A stretch of DNA of 64,000 nt, from assembly GCA_037974665.1 (NCBI GenBank), contig CM075778.1, positions 10,281,001 to 10,345,000 of the forward strand, written 5' to 3'. The notes below the pieces were generated by a model. That model had not been told where the DNA came from and made no database searches. It saw only the letters and a list, made by a program, of their open reading frames with translations. Of this stretch, positions 46,815-59,019 are shown in pieces. Position numbers and translations under genes: made by a program. Every line of letters begins with the position of its first letter. Position 1 is the stretch's first letter. The stretch comes from Ehretia macrophylla (lineage: Eukaryota > Streptophyta > Magnoliopsida > Boraginales > Ehretiaceae).

Positions 46815-48497
46815 TGTTAGCCTGAAGGCTTTAATCCTATGTTTTGATGATAACTAAATCTTGATTATGAAATTGATCTATTGATTAATCATATCTTATA
46901 ATGAGTTCATTTTTTGAGAATTAGTCAAAACTTGAAGGACATTCATCGTGTTAAGCAAACTCATAAGGAGTGGATTGATGATCAAGCTCATAGAAAGTGA
47001 TGATCAAACAAATGACATCCTCCCACTAGAAGATCAAGGAACTTTAATGGTCAAGATCTATGAAGATTCAAGATGTGAACATCCTAGCTAAGATCTTGTC
47101 CTAAAGAAGGAAGATTGAAGAGATGATCAAATCACTTTGTGAATATCAATACTATACAATCTAAAGAATGCCAAACAAGTTCAAGATACAGATCTAGCTC
47201 AAGTCCTATGGTGGTGAAAATCCAAGATGATTCAAGTATAATCTTCCATAGAGATCTTACCATGAAGATTGAAATATAGAGATCAAAGAAGGAGTTACAA
47301 GGAATGAGACGTGGCGACATAAGGGGTAGCGACTTGAAAATATTGTTTGTCTTAGGTATGCATTTTTATGGTTCAAGCTCTTGGTAAACTTTCATAAATG
47401 TCCTTAAATATTTACTCAAGAGTTTTGAAAATATTTCAAAGGTTAATTGGGTTGGAACATCTTTTGAATAAGTGCTCTTAAAAAGTGCAAATGATTTATC
47501 TTCAAAAGATTGAATTTTTGGGTGAAAATGTGTTTTAAACTCTTGATTACAAAAATCAGTTTTAATCTTACCACAAGAGTTTAGAAAATGTTTTGAAGTG
47601 TCAAAAAGGTTGGAAACACTTTAGAAGAAGTGTTTTTGAAGTGCCTAAATGTTTTCCCTTCGAAAAATTGAATTTCGGGCTCAATTTTGCAAAGCTGAAA
47701 AATGACACTATTAGCTCGCCCGGGTCACTCACCCGGATCAGTCACTTGCTCGGGTCACTAGCCCGGATCCATGGTAGTAAGATCAGGGCGACTTATTCAC
47801 CCGGATCCACTTGCCCGAATCAGCAATAGTTTGAAAATTTTCTCGTTATTTGACCGTTGCAATGTTTTCTATAAATACCAAACCAACCCATTTCATCAAA
47901 CAACTCTTCCAACAACTCTAAAACATCTTATATTGATTCTAAGCTTCAAATTTCATATATTTCAATCAATATACACCAAGCTTGAGCTATAACTTGTAAA
48001 TCGTTGAGTATTCAAGAGCTTCATTTGTATTATCCAACTCATAGAGGAGTTATTGCTTTGTATCTTTTAAATATACACATTCTTGGTTGTATTGCTCTTT
48101 AGACTTGGATTGGGATAATCGTAGAAGATAAGAGAGTGTTGTAAAATCCTTTGTGGATTCAAAGGAAGAGAGGTCGTAGGTTTTAGCTTCACCTACTTGT
48201 GAAAGAAGCTTGGGTGATCTCTTGTGGGCTCAAGGGATTGTTATAATTGCTCTTGTGGATTCAAGAGTGGGTATTCTTGTGAATTCAAGAGAGAGTTGTT
48301 CTTGTGGGTTCAAGAGTAGACTTATGTGTTAGTTTGTACTTCATCAACTTGTGAAGAAGTATTACTAGTGGAGCTAGTGGAAATCCTAAGGGGAGAAAGA
48401 CCTTAAGTGGTGGATTAGATTAGCGAAACACCTAAAAATCGACGGCGTCATCTCTTTCTCTCTTCTCTCCTTATCTCTTTATATTGTGCATGCATAT
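46815..48497 (+). mobile_element. SIRE-like copia LTR (fossil), interrupted at its 3' part
   Basis: Starts TGTTAGCCTGAAGGCTTTAA followed by CCTATGTTTTGATGAT, very like SIRE/Maximus LTR starts, and ends abruptly at 48498 where a Tekay-like LTR is inserted. A row of small hairpins lies at 48148-48316. A CCCGGG-rich patch with repeated CACCCGGATC lies at 47715-47825. No coding region is in the window. Confidence 0.65.
48148..48316 (+). repeat. Five short hairpins in a row
   Basis: Five units of a 6-bp stem around a 6-base loop: CCTTTG/CAAAGG (48148), CTCTTG/CAAGGG (48219), CTCTTG/CAAGAG (48250), TTCTTG/CAAGAG (48274) and TTCTTG/CAAGAG (48299). The loop is TGGATT, TGGGCT, TGGATT, TGAATT and TGGGTT respectively. 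Confidence 0.85.
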
Positions 48498-50089
48498 TGT
48501 AACACCCCGATCTCTCACGGAACCGGGTCTTCTATTAATTATGCTATACTCAACCCAATTCCAAATCCGGACAGAAAGTTTAGGAAAAACGGATGGAGTT
48601 TTTCCTATTTATAGGGTTAACCAAAAACCTGCACATAACAAGTATAACCACCAAATCATAATCCAACATCCTTAATCAATCCCATCTCTCGAATACCACA
48701 ACATTATATAATTTACTATGGGCATCCGGGCCCTTCTTCCACCACAAACTAAAACACACAGGTATGCATTCATTAACAGTTGAAGTTCTATGTTTTTAAT
48801 TTCACTTATCATACTACTCTAATATTATTTACTTAACTTTCTTATATTTCAGGTCCTTCAACCCTCTCTCATTAACCTATACAAGCATGCAAACTACTAA
48901 GCAATAAAGTAAAGCCATAGAAGTTATTACAAGCCCACTAGCACCTAACCATTGTACAAGACTAAAACTTTAATATTACATTCCTTAAGATAACACAAAT
49001 ACATACATGACCATAAGGTCTCAAATAGAATACAAGCATATCATGATTACATTCTTCCATGTTCTACACACTGATAGAGCAAGCAGGCCATGTAAGAGGC
49101 AATCCAATCTCCAGCTTTTCCTGAAACATGTTGAAAAGAGGAATGAGTAACCCAAGTTACTCAGTGAGGGAGGGATACGGCTTACCGAGGATTTTCGCAA
49201 ATCTTTTTGTGCAATACGACAACAATACAAGTAATCAAGTAATTCAATATAACAATCTAATTAAGCCATATATGAAACACATTTAAAAGGATATTATTCA
49301 TCTTCTTTGTCTTCGATCTCGATCCACGAACCTCGATCTTCGATAGTAAATGCCGGCAAGTCCCCTTATAACACCAATGGGGTACTCCGGATGTACCCCG
49401 AATCCTACGACCCATTCTTCTTAGGTAGGTCCATATGCCCCAACGAGGTGAACCACGACTCTGGGGTATGGGAGTATTGTTGGAAAAATACATGACAATT
49501 AAAATAATTGCGCAGTGGAAAATAAATCATGTATCCGTCCATGTTTAATTATGCAGATTTAAATTAGATAACAATTTAATCTAATTAAATTAAATCTACA
49601 ATAGTTTTAGGATTACCTCTTGAAGCGTAATTCAATGTAGAATCTGAATCGAGCTCCCCACGTGTGAAGCCTCCAAGATTGATCCACACAGAATCTGCAC
49701 TTGCTAATTGGATTTCTACCCCCACTAGGTTTCTAGAGAAATCCTATATATTTTTCTGACTGATGAAATTGTGCTAGCTATTGTCTGTCAGAATGATGCA
49801 ATATATAGAAGACACATCATGACTTAGGGTCATATGTGGACTGGACTAATATAACCAGTCTTGGGCTCCATATTAATCAGATCATCATCTAATTACTACA
49901 AGCCCAATTAAATTAATATTTAGGACAATCCTAAATTTAATTTAATCTTTTCTCTAATCTAATTAATCTGTAAATTCTATTTGTGTGTGACCTCTCGGGT
50001 TCATAATTAATCGGTAGCGAATAATTAATTCAACTAATTAATTAAATTAGAACTCTTTCTAATTAATTCGCAAATCGTGAGTGACACCT

Positions 50090-53000
50090 TGTGACACCCT
50101 GACCCAGCATGTAGCGAATAGTACTTACTTGCATGTACTTATGTGTTTACTTTAAATATTTGGTTATAATTACATGTTTATGTTAATTTATTCATTTATT
50201 TACACTATTTTTTACATTTCTTGAAATACGTGCAAACAATATTTAGTAAATTTAAATGAGGCAATTACCTTGGTAAAATAATTATTAAAAATTATTTTAT
50301 TGCATTTAGGTGCTAGTTTATATTATTTTCAATTAATTGAATAAGTAGCACCCGAGCCCAGGTTAAATTTTCAAGTCTTCTATTTTTCTAAAATTTTATT
50401 TTTCTCATGTTACTTGGTATTTATCTAGTATTCGTTCACTGAAAGTATGTGCATAGTATATCTAGAACGTGAAATATAAAACAGTTAGTATCCCCTAGTG
50501 AAAAGTATAAGCTAGAATGCATTTTGGGTCATTTGGTGTTTTATCTTTATTTTGGACTAACTTTAATTATTTAACTTCATTTCTCTAAAGCACATAGCCT
50601 AATCTTCTATCTACATATAAACACATAAAATAACTATTTTATTATTTTATTATTTTATTATTTTATTTACTAAAATTTACATTATTAACATTTTAATTGA
50701 TTTAAAATTACTATTTGAATGTGAAGTCCCGAACCCGAGAATAATTATTTTTATTATTATCACTAATTGTATTTGTTTAAATTCTATTTAATTGATTTAC
50801 ATAAAATAATTAATTTATTATTTTTATTATTTGTATTTATTTAATTTATATTTAAATAATTTGTCCGAGACACTTATTCTATTATTTTAATTATTTAAAA
50901 TTGCTTTACATGTCTTTAAATTAATTTATCTTACTGTTCGAACGAGAAGCTCGGGCCGGGATCTAAACGAACTGGCTTATTATTTTTAGTAAAAATATTT
51001 ATTTATTTGGCCCGAACCTGAATGAGCTATCTTAGTATTTTTAGTAATAAATATATTTATGTGAATTTTATCTAATTACCAGAAACGATTATCTTATATT
51101 TATTACTTGTTTATAATTAATTGACTTAGTTTTTCCCGAGCCCAAAGAGGCTTTTAATTTCTTATATTTAATTATTTTGTGTGCATATTTGGCTTAGTTG
51201 CCCTTTGTTTGGTATTATTTGCTTTTATATGTTTTAATTTTTAGGTTTAACTTGAGCCCGGGTAAAAATTTTAAACTGCTTTATTTTTGAAATTTGATAT
51301 TTTTTCCCTGAACAATACTATATTTAATTTATTCGTTCATTGCTAGAATGTGAATTTCATGTCCTGAGCGCGAGGAAAATAAATATTTTTATTGTCCCCA
51401 AGTGAATAGTAATATTTAATTACTTTGGACCTTTAGTATTCATATTAGTTTCTACTTAGTTTTATAGCTCAATTATATTTAATAGGATCCCAATCCATTA
51501 GTTAGGCCATTTATTTGCTTAACGTATATATTTGTACATATAGTAGTTAGTGGACTAAAATAAAGCATAGTAAAATGAAAAGAAAAGAAATTTGATCAAC
51601 AACAAAAAAATAAAAAAATAAAAAATGTGAAGGCCTTTTGAGCAGGTTGACTTCTTTCTTCATTTTGCTTCCATTCTAGCTTGGATTAAAGGTGATTCTA
51701 GCTATTTTTTTTCATTTCCTAGCTTTACCAAGTGAGGGAGTTGTATTTATTTGAGTTTAAAGTTTATGTCAACTTTCTAAATTTTGTGATTTGTTAGAAT
51801 TAGCTATTGAAATGCTTAAATATGAGGTTGTATATGTTTTATATGTTGTTCAGACTATGCTTGTGTAGTTTGTTAGTAAATTTCATGGTTGAATGCATGT
51901 ATTTCACGAAGAAGACAATGAATAGTGACGAATTTTAGAGTTTTACTATAACTTGTTAATTAGAGTGAATTGAGGCTTCAATTAGGTACTTTAGACAATA
52001 ATGGAACTATTAAACACTCGCATATAGTTAGATTGCTCGAAAATGAGTTAAAATGAGAAATTAGCCAACTTTTAAAAAGGGGGTTTTCACGTAACGTAAT
52101 CCGGGCACGTTTGGGCTTTAGTTTAGGTATTCTTGGGGCATGAAAGCAATTTTGGTGCTTTCGTTGTGTGAATTTGGGGTTCAGATAGGGTAGTTGTAGT
52201 TAAAACCCGCTCCGGGCCTTCCCGAGCTTTTGTATTCAAAACGGGTTTTCATGACTTTGATAGGTATCCTTTGGCTTAATTAGGAATGTAGAATGATTAA
52301 ATTGTGGTTTTGTAACTTCGAAATGCGTATAGGAGAAGAATAACTTGGTTAAATAAAGGAAAAAATAGTATTTGACTACTTTGATGCTTACAAGTGTTGT
52401 AGATATATTATTATGTACTTATATGATTATTTAATGTGTAATTGAGCTATTTGAGAAGGTTGTGGGAAAAGATAAGTTGTTTGCCTCTTTTGGGATTAGA
52501 ACCTTGAATTTCGTATGGAAGTAAAATTGCTTAGTTGTCAAAGGGAAAATAGTGTCAAAGTTTAATTAAATGTTAGAGACTGATGTCTAATTGATTGATT
52601 AGGTGTTTATATGCATTTGTATAGCATGTGTATACCCTATTGGTAAGGTTTGTCATTTGAGTTGCTTAGCTACCTTGTTAGGATATGAGCATATTTTGAT
52701 TGTATTGTTATATTACTTCTAAATTATAACTATATGCGAGGACGTTAATGAGTTAAATGCATGCTAGAGTATGAGAGGTACATGATAATTGTATTATATT
52801 ATAAGTATATGTTCTATTACATGTTAGGGTTGATCCATTGAGCCAATCCAAGGTGTTGAAAGTAGACTGACGCTAGTTCTTGTATCCTTTTGCTACCTGG
52901 TAGAGGTGAGGGAGTCTTCATCTCTTTTGTGCATCTTAATTTATTTTATAGTTTCTAGATTATATTATTAGTAATTGATAAAGTTTATATGTATTACTTG

Positions 53001-54162
53001 ATTGCTATCTTATGTCTTGTCATGTTATCTGTGACTAACTGCGAGGGCGGCCTACTTTGTCGTCCCTCTTACGTGATTTGATATTCTTGCTTCTTGTGAT
53101 CTTGACCCGGGGTTGCGCAACCTTTTCGGACATGGTAGCGTCGAGAAACACGGGCGACATCGGGCTTGCCATGCTCCCTCGACTACCATGGTGCTTATTT
53201 CCTTCTCGCTGAGGCATACTCCACTACCCCAAAGGCGTGGTTCACCTGCTGGGCATGGACCTACCTCAGGAGAAAGGGTCGTAGGATCGGGAAATTTGGA
53301 GTATCCCAACTTGTTCGAGTAAGAGGTTTGCCGGCACTTGCGTGAAGTTCGTGGCTCGTGATTGAAGACTTGAAGTTGAACCGTATCATTTTTAATGTGG
53401 TTAATTACTTGGCTATTTAACTTTGTTGGTTTATGTTGTATATATATGATTTCTTGTGTTTGCATATCATATTGCACGCCCGATATGTTGCATCACCTTC
53501 CTCACTGAGTAACTTGGTTACTCATTCCTCTTTTCAACATATTTCAGGAAAAACTGAAGATTGGATTGCCTCCTGTGTGACCTGCTTGTTCTATCAGTGT
53601 GTAAAACATGGAAGAATGTGATCATGATATACTTGTATTGTATTTGAGACTTTGTGCCCATGTATGTATTTATGTTATATCAAGGAATGTAATATTAAAG
53701 TTTTAGTTTTATTTGATGATTAGGCACTAGTGGGCTTGTAATATCTTCTATTTGCTTTACTTTATTACTTAGTAGTGCATGCTTGTGTGGACGATAAAAA
53801 CTAATTAGTTGGTTGGACACAAATTATAAGAAAGCTTGATTGATATTATAGAGTGGTATGATAAGTGTATTAAAAAGATAGAACTTCAATGAATTTAATT
53901 TTGCATGCTTGTGTGATATGTTGTTGGGTTCCAAGGCTCGGATGGCCTTGAGGAGCTGGTTGGCTTTATGAATCTTGAAAGCTAGGTTGTATGAATGGTT
54001 GATTGTGATTCAGGTCTTGTATGTGACTGTTGGCAGGTTTCAAGATAGACCTATATATAGGGAAAACTCTGTCCGTTTTTCCCTAAATTTCGTGCCCGGG
54101 GTTTGGATTTGGGTTGAGTATAGTTTGGTTAATAGAATTCCGTGAGGGATTGGGGCGTTACA
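50090..54162 (+). mobile_element. Tekay-like solo LTR nested in the copia LTR
   Basis: Starts TGTGACACCC and ends GGGGCGTTACA, with perfect target duplications CACCT (50085-50089, 54163-54167). The copia 5' LTR at about 61738 shows the site without the insertion (GACACATAGCAG). It is 4,073 bp and non-coding. A donor-like TAAAG/GTGATT lies at 51692, the inverted-repeat block at 53131-53190, the stem-loop GAGTAAC/GTTACTC at 53507-53523 and an acceptor-like TTTCAG/G at 53547. Confidence 0.88.
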
Positions 54163-54605
54163 CACCTAGCAGTGTATCACGATTACCCAATTAAAGATGA
54201 AGTGCAAGCATGCGAATCCAAATAGTAATTTTTATACAATCAAATCCTACTGTCTCAATTATCCCGATCAAGCCAGAGTCATGGATTGGGTCGTTAAACT
54301 CTCTTACTTGACCATATGTCAAAACCCAATTAATTAGTGACTAATGAATAATTCGTGAAACGACTTTTACTATTCCACATTGGCTAAGGATTTCAAGTCA
54401 CTTAATTAATCAGATTGCATAGGACACCCAAATGACAGTTTCTGTGTCTACACATACATTTCTTCATGACGGAATAAATCACAACCACTAAATAATTGTC
54501 TAATCCATTATTAGGACTAGCTTATCTGCACCAGCAAATCATGGCATTCCTAATCATGAGATAATCGTAGTGTCTCAGGTCTGAGGATTAATTGCATAAT
54601 TACAT

Positions 54606-54646
54606 GATACAACGAATTATTGACATTCCATGTAATTCGTTGTATC
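54606..54646. repeat. 14-bp perfect hairpin in the copia LTR
   Basis: GATACAACGAATTA and its exact reverse complement are separated by 13 bases. The copy in the 5' LTR at 62183-62223 is identical in both arms. Confidence 0.92.
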
Positions 54647-55029
54647 GGTGGTCAAGTCCAGTTACTTATTCACAATAAGTACTTATACATCTACTATAAC
54701 GATATGAGACAAATCGCCCAAACTGATATCTCATATAATTTGGTTAGTAGACTGTAATCCGATCTATCCAGATAAACTAACGCCCAATTAGTTTATCCTA
54801 TGATCGGGGATAACTTTTAGAATATATTTATGATTATAGATTCTGTTACTCATATTCTTACTCCTAATGATAGAATCTATAAATAGTATTCTAAGGACTT
54901 TATTTATTCAATCAAAACATTTATAATAAATAAACAAACTGCCCTTATTAAATGAATTAATAAATTAAATAACACATTATTCATAATTCCAAAATACAAT
55001 TTATTGACTTTTGGGCATTATTCCTAACA

Positions 55030-55044
55030 ATCCCCCACTTGCAC
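55030..55044 (-). promoter_or_regulatory. Polypurine tract of the copia element
   Basis: GTGCAAGTGGGGGAT on the minus strand directly before the 3' LTR start TGTTAGGAATAA. Confidence 0.8.
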
Positions 55045-55066
55045 TAAAGCCAATCAGAATGGTATC

Positions 55067-55770
55067 TCATACCCATCCCCCTAAGTGTCGATCCAAAAAC
55101 TGCTTAGTCAGAGCCTTGGTCAACGGGTTAACAGTGTTATCTGCTGAAGATACTTTATGCATCACTATGTCGCCTCTTCCCACAATTTCTCGGATAATGT
55201 GGTAACGTCTCTCTACATGTTTGGATTTCTGGTGAGACCTTGGTTCCTTAGCTTGCGCTATCGCTCCATTATTATCACAATGCAAAGACACTACAACCTC
55301 AATGGAGGGCACCACTCCGAGTTCTGAGATGAACTTCTTGATCCAAACTGCCTCTTTTGCTGCATCTGATGCTGCGATGTACTCAGCTTCTGTAGTGGAA
55401 TCTGCAGTCGTACTCTGTTTGGAACTCTTCCAACTGACCGCTCCTCTATTACAAATGAAAATGAATCCAGATGTGGATTTACGATCATCTACATCAGACT
55501 GAAAATCCGAGTCAGTGAAACCCTCGATTTTCAATTCCCCTCCTCCATATACCAAGACCATATCCTTAGTCCTATTTAAGTATTTCAGGATATTCTTGAC
55601 TGCTATCCAGTGTTCCTCTCCTGGATCTGACTGATATTTGCTAGTAACACTTACAGCATGAGCGATATCAGGCCTAGTACATAGCATGGCATACATAAGG
55701 CTTTCAATTGCTGAAGCGTATGGAATCCTATTCATCCTATGTCTTTCTTCAGCTGTCTTAGGACTCATAG
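55067..55770 (-). mobile_element. Copia RNase H region (fossil)
   Basis: Encodes IPYASAIESLMYAMLCTRPDIA, GFTDSDFQSDVDDRKSTSGF, AEYIAASDAAKEAVWIKKF and KSKHVERRYHIIRE, the standard end of copia polyproteins. Confidence 0.9.
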
Positions 55771-55822
55771 CCCTAAAGAGATGAATGCTATGTCTAAAAG
55801 GTAATAGCCCCTTTTTAGAATC

Positions 55823-56470
55823 CTACATGTTAAACCTTTTTAACACCTTATCTATGTACGTACTCTGAGAGAGACCTATCAATCCTTTCGATCTATCTCT
55901 ATAGATTCGAATTCCTAGGATATAGGTTGCTTCTCCCAAGTCTTTCATGGAGAATGTTCCTGATAACCAGACCTTGACAGATGTCATCATACCAATGTCA
56001 TTCCCAATCAGTAGTATGTCATCTACATACAAGATAAGGAATGTAACTGCTTTATTGCTGACTTTCTTGTAAACACAAGGCTCATCTTCATTCTTAATGA
56101 AGCCAAAAGTTCTGACGACCTCGTCAAAACGTTTGTTCCAACTCCTTGAGGCTTGTTTGAGTCCATAGATGGATCTCTTTAGCTTGTACACTTTGTGACT
56201 TTCACCCACGGATTCAAAACCCATCGATTGTTCAATATAAATGTCTTCTTCAATGAAGCCATTAAGGAAAGCCGTTTTGACATCCATATGCCATATCTCA
56301 TAATCATAGTATGCAGCTATGGCCAATAAAATCCTAATGGATTTGAGCATTGCTACTGGCGAGAAGGTTTTCTCATAGTCAACTCCTTGTCTCTGACGGT
56401 AACCTTTTGCCACTAACCTTGCTTTGAAGGTCTCCACCTTCCCATCTGCACCCCTCTTTCTCATATAAAC
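55823..56470 (-). mobile_element. Copia reverse transcriptase region (fossil)
   Basis: Contains FKARLVAKGYRQRQGVDYEKTF, WHMDVKTAFLNG, YGLKQASRSWNKRFD and the catalytic LYVDDILLIGND. DLGEATYILGIRIYRDRSKG is typical of the Angela-like group. Confidence 0.9.
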
Positions 56471-56760
56471 TCATTTGCACCCAATAGGTACCATACCCTC
56501 AGGTGGGTCTACAAGATTCCAGACTTGATTGGTGTGCATTGAATCCATTTCTGATTTCATGGCTTCAAGCCATTTTCTGAGTCCCTATCAGAAATAGCTT
56601 CTTCATAGGTTGGGGGATCATCAATATGATCACCATCATCTAATGTGAACAACTCTTGTCCTTGGCTATGAATGTAACTATATCTCGTAGGGGGACAAAC
56701 AGTCCTTAAAGATTTGCGTATCTGTGGTGAAGTAGTTGGTTTTTCTTGAATAGTTTTATC

Positions 56761-58214
56761 CTAGATCAAATCCTGGTTTTCTACCTGGTCAATTGGTTGC
56801 TCAATGTTTCCCTCATTAAGCTCTACTTTTCTTCCCAAACCACCTCCTTGGATAAACTTTTCTTCCAAGAATATGGCATGTCTACTGATGAAGACTCTCT
56901 GATCAGTAGGGGAATAAAAGTTGTATCCCAACGAATCTTTGGGATAACCAATGAATCTAACTTTGTCAGATTTCGCTTCCAATTTCTCAGTTTTAAGCCT
57001 TTTAATATAAGCAGGACAACCCCATACTCTAATGTGATTAAAGTTGGGCTTCTTATTTCTCCAGATCTCATAAGGAGTGCTTATAACTGATTTGGAAGTG
57101 ACCCTATTCAAGATGTATGCTGCAGTGAGAAGAGCATGGCCCCAAAGGCCAATAGGTAAATCAGTATAACTCATCATTGATCTGACCATGTCCAACAGAG
57201 TCCTATTTCTCCTTTCTAACACACCATTAAGCTCAGGTGTTCCAGGTGGAGTCAATGATACGATTATACCATTTTCTTTGAGATACTCTTGGAATTCAGT
57301 ACTAAGGTATTCCCCTCCTCGATCAGACCGAAGAGCCTTAATCATTTTTCCAGTTTGGTTTCTACTTCTGCTCTGTATTCTTTGAACCTTTCAAAGGATT
57401 CAGATTTGTGTTTCATAAGATACACATACCCATACCGAGACACATCATCAGTAAAAGTAATGAAGTAAGCAAAACCACCTCGGGCCAATTCACCAAAAGG
57501 CCCACACATATCAGTGTGTATTAATTCTAAAATGTTTATAGCTTTTTGTCTTTGTCCCACAAAAGGTGATTTGGTCATTTTACCTAGGATGCAAAATTCA
57601 CATGCTGGGAATGGACTCGGGCCACATGGGCTTATAAGTCCTTCTTTCTGCAACTTCGTGATTCTAGCTTCTCCTATGTGACCTAATCTTAAGTGCCACA
57701 AATATTTAGAATTAATGGTATCTCTAGACCTTTTAAAGGTCTGTACATTCATGCATTGCTCATTTTTATTGTTGTCTTTCTTTATATCAAGTATATAAAG
57801 CCCATTTACTAATTTGCCAGTGCCAACACATTTATTTCGTAAATAAATAAAACATCCATTATCCATAAACTTAAATTCAAAACCATTTTGAACTAATACT
57901 GAAAAGGAAATGATGTTTCTCAAAGCATTTGGCAAAAATAAACAATTATCCAAAACTAAAGTAAATTCAGACGACAAAGTAAGACAACATGTTCCAATAG
58001 CTAACGCAGCAACCATTGCTCCATTTCCCACCTTCAGGACCACGTCGCCTTTTTCCAAAACTCTACTTCTCCTCAGTTCCTGTACAGAAGTACAAATATG
58101 AGAAGTGGCGCCAGAATCTAGCACCCATAAAGTAGAATCATGATTAATCGAAAAACTAATCTCAAACATGAGCAATCGAGACATACCTGCAGAAGCCTTG
58201 CTCTTTCCCTTCAA
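56761..58214 (-). mobile_element. Copia protease and integrase region (fossil)
   Basis: LWVLDSGATSHIC marks the aspartic protease. The integrase follows with an HHCC-type HLRLGHIGEARI region with CEFCILGK, the core with IHTDMCGPFG, ALRSDRGGEYLSTEF and SLTPPGTPELNGVLERRNRT, and WGCPAYIKR downstream. Confidence 0.9.
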
Positions 58215-59019
58215 ACTCTTGAGGTACTCTGGACAATTCCTCTTCTAATGTCCTTCCTTCTCATAATGAAAACAAGTTACAGGCTTTGCAACCTTCCCTT
58301 TTTTCTTGGACACGCCTCCTGTAGGCTTGCCCTAAGGGGCCTTTTTACCTTTCTTCTTGTTTCTTTTTCTGCTTCTTAGCAGATGAAGAAGAGGCAAATG
58401 TCAACACAGTTTCCTTACCTTTTCCTTTCATCTGCCCCTTGATATATAACCAGTATATTCAAGAGCTGAGGTAAGGTGCGCTTAATGTCATTCATCTGGA
58501 AATTGACAATAAAGGAATGGAAGGATTCAGGTAAATATGAAGTATCAAGTCAGTCTGTAAGTTCGAATCCATAGAGAAATTCAAGGATTCAAGACGCTCG
58601 ATCAAACCGATCATCTTAAGAACATGCGTATTGACATCTGATCCCTCACTCATCCTCAATCGGAACAATTCCCTAGATATCTCATACCTAGCAACCCTGT
58701 TCTTTACACCATACAACTCTTGTAAGTGTTTGATGATTTCAGTGACATCTTCTATGTCCTCGTGTTGACGTTGAAGCTCATTTGTCATTGAAGCCAAAAC
58801 GTAGCTTTTGACCTTCAACGCATCATCACGCCATTTCTTAATGGTTTCCAGTTCCTCTTCAGATGCCCCTTGAGCCTCTTCAGGAAGTGGACCATCAAGC
58901 ACGTACTCAATCTTTTCAAAACTCAGTATGATTTTCAAGTTACGGAACCAATCAGCATAATTTGGTCCAGTCAAACAGTTCTTATCTAGGATAGTTACAA
59001 GATGATTCTTTTTTGACAT
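58215..59019 (-). mobile_element. Copia gag region (fossil)
   Basis: Starts MSKKNHLVTILDKNCLTGPN and contains YADWFRNLKIIL and LHIYLNP, typical of the copia gag (UBN2-type) fold. A basic, Lys-rich, Cys/His-containing stretch lies towards the protease. Confidence 0.85.

Larger units (their letters stand above)
49478..55029 (-). mobile_element. 3' LTR of the copia element, split by a solo LTR
   Basis: TGTTGGAAAAATAC at the left, ATTCCTAACA at the right. Without the insert at 50090-54162 and its duplication it is about 1.47 kb, like the other LTR. It contains the 14-bp-stem hairpin at 54606-54646. Confidence 0.9.
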
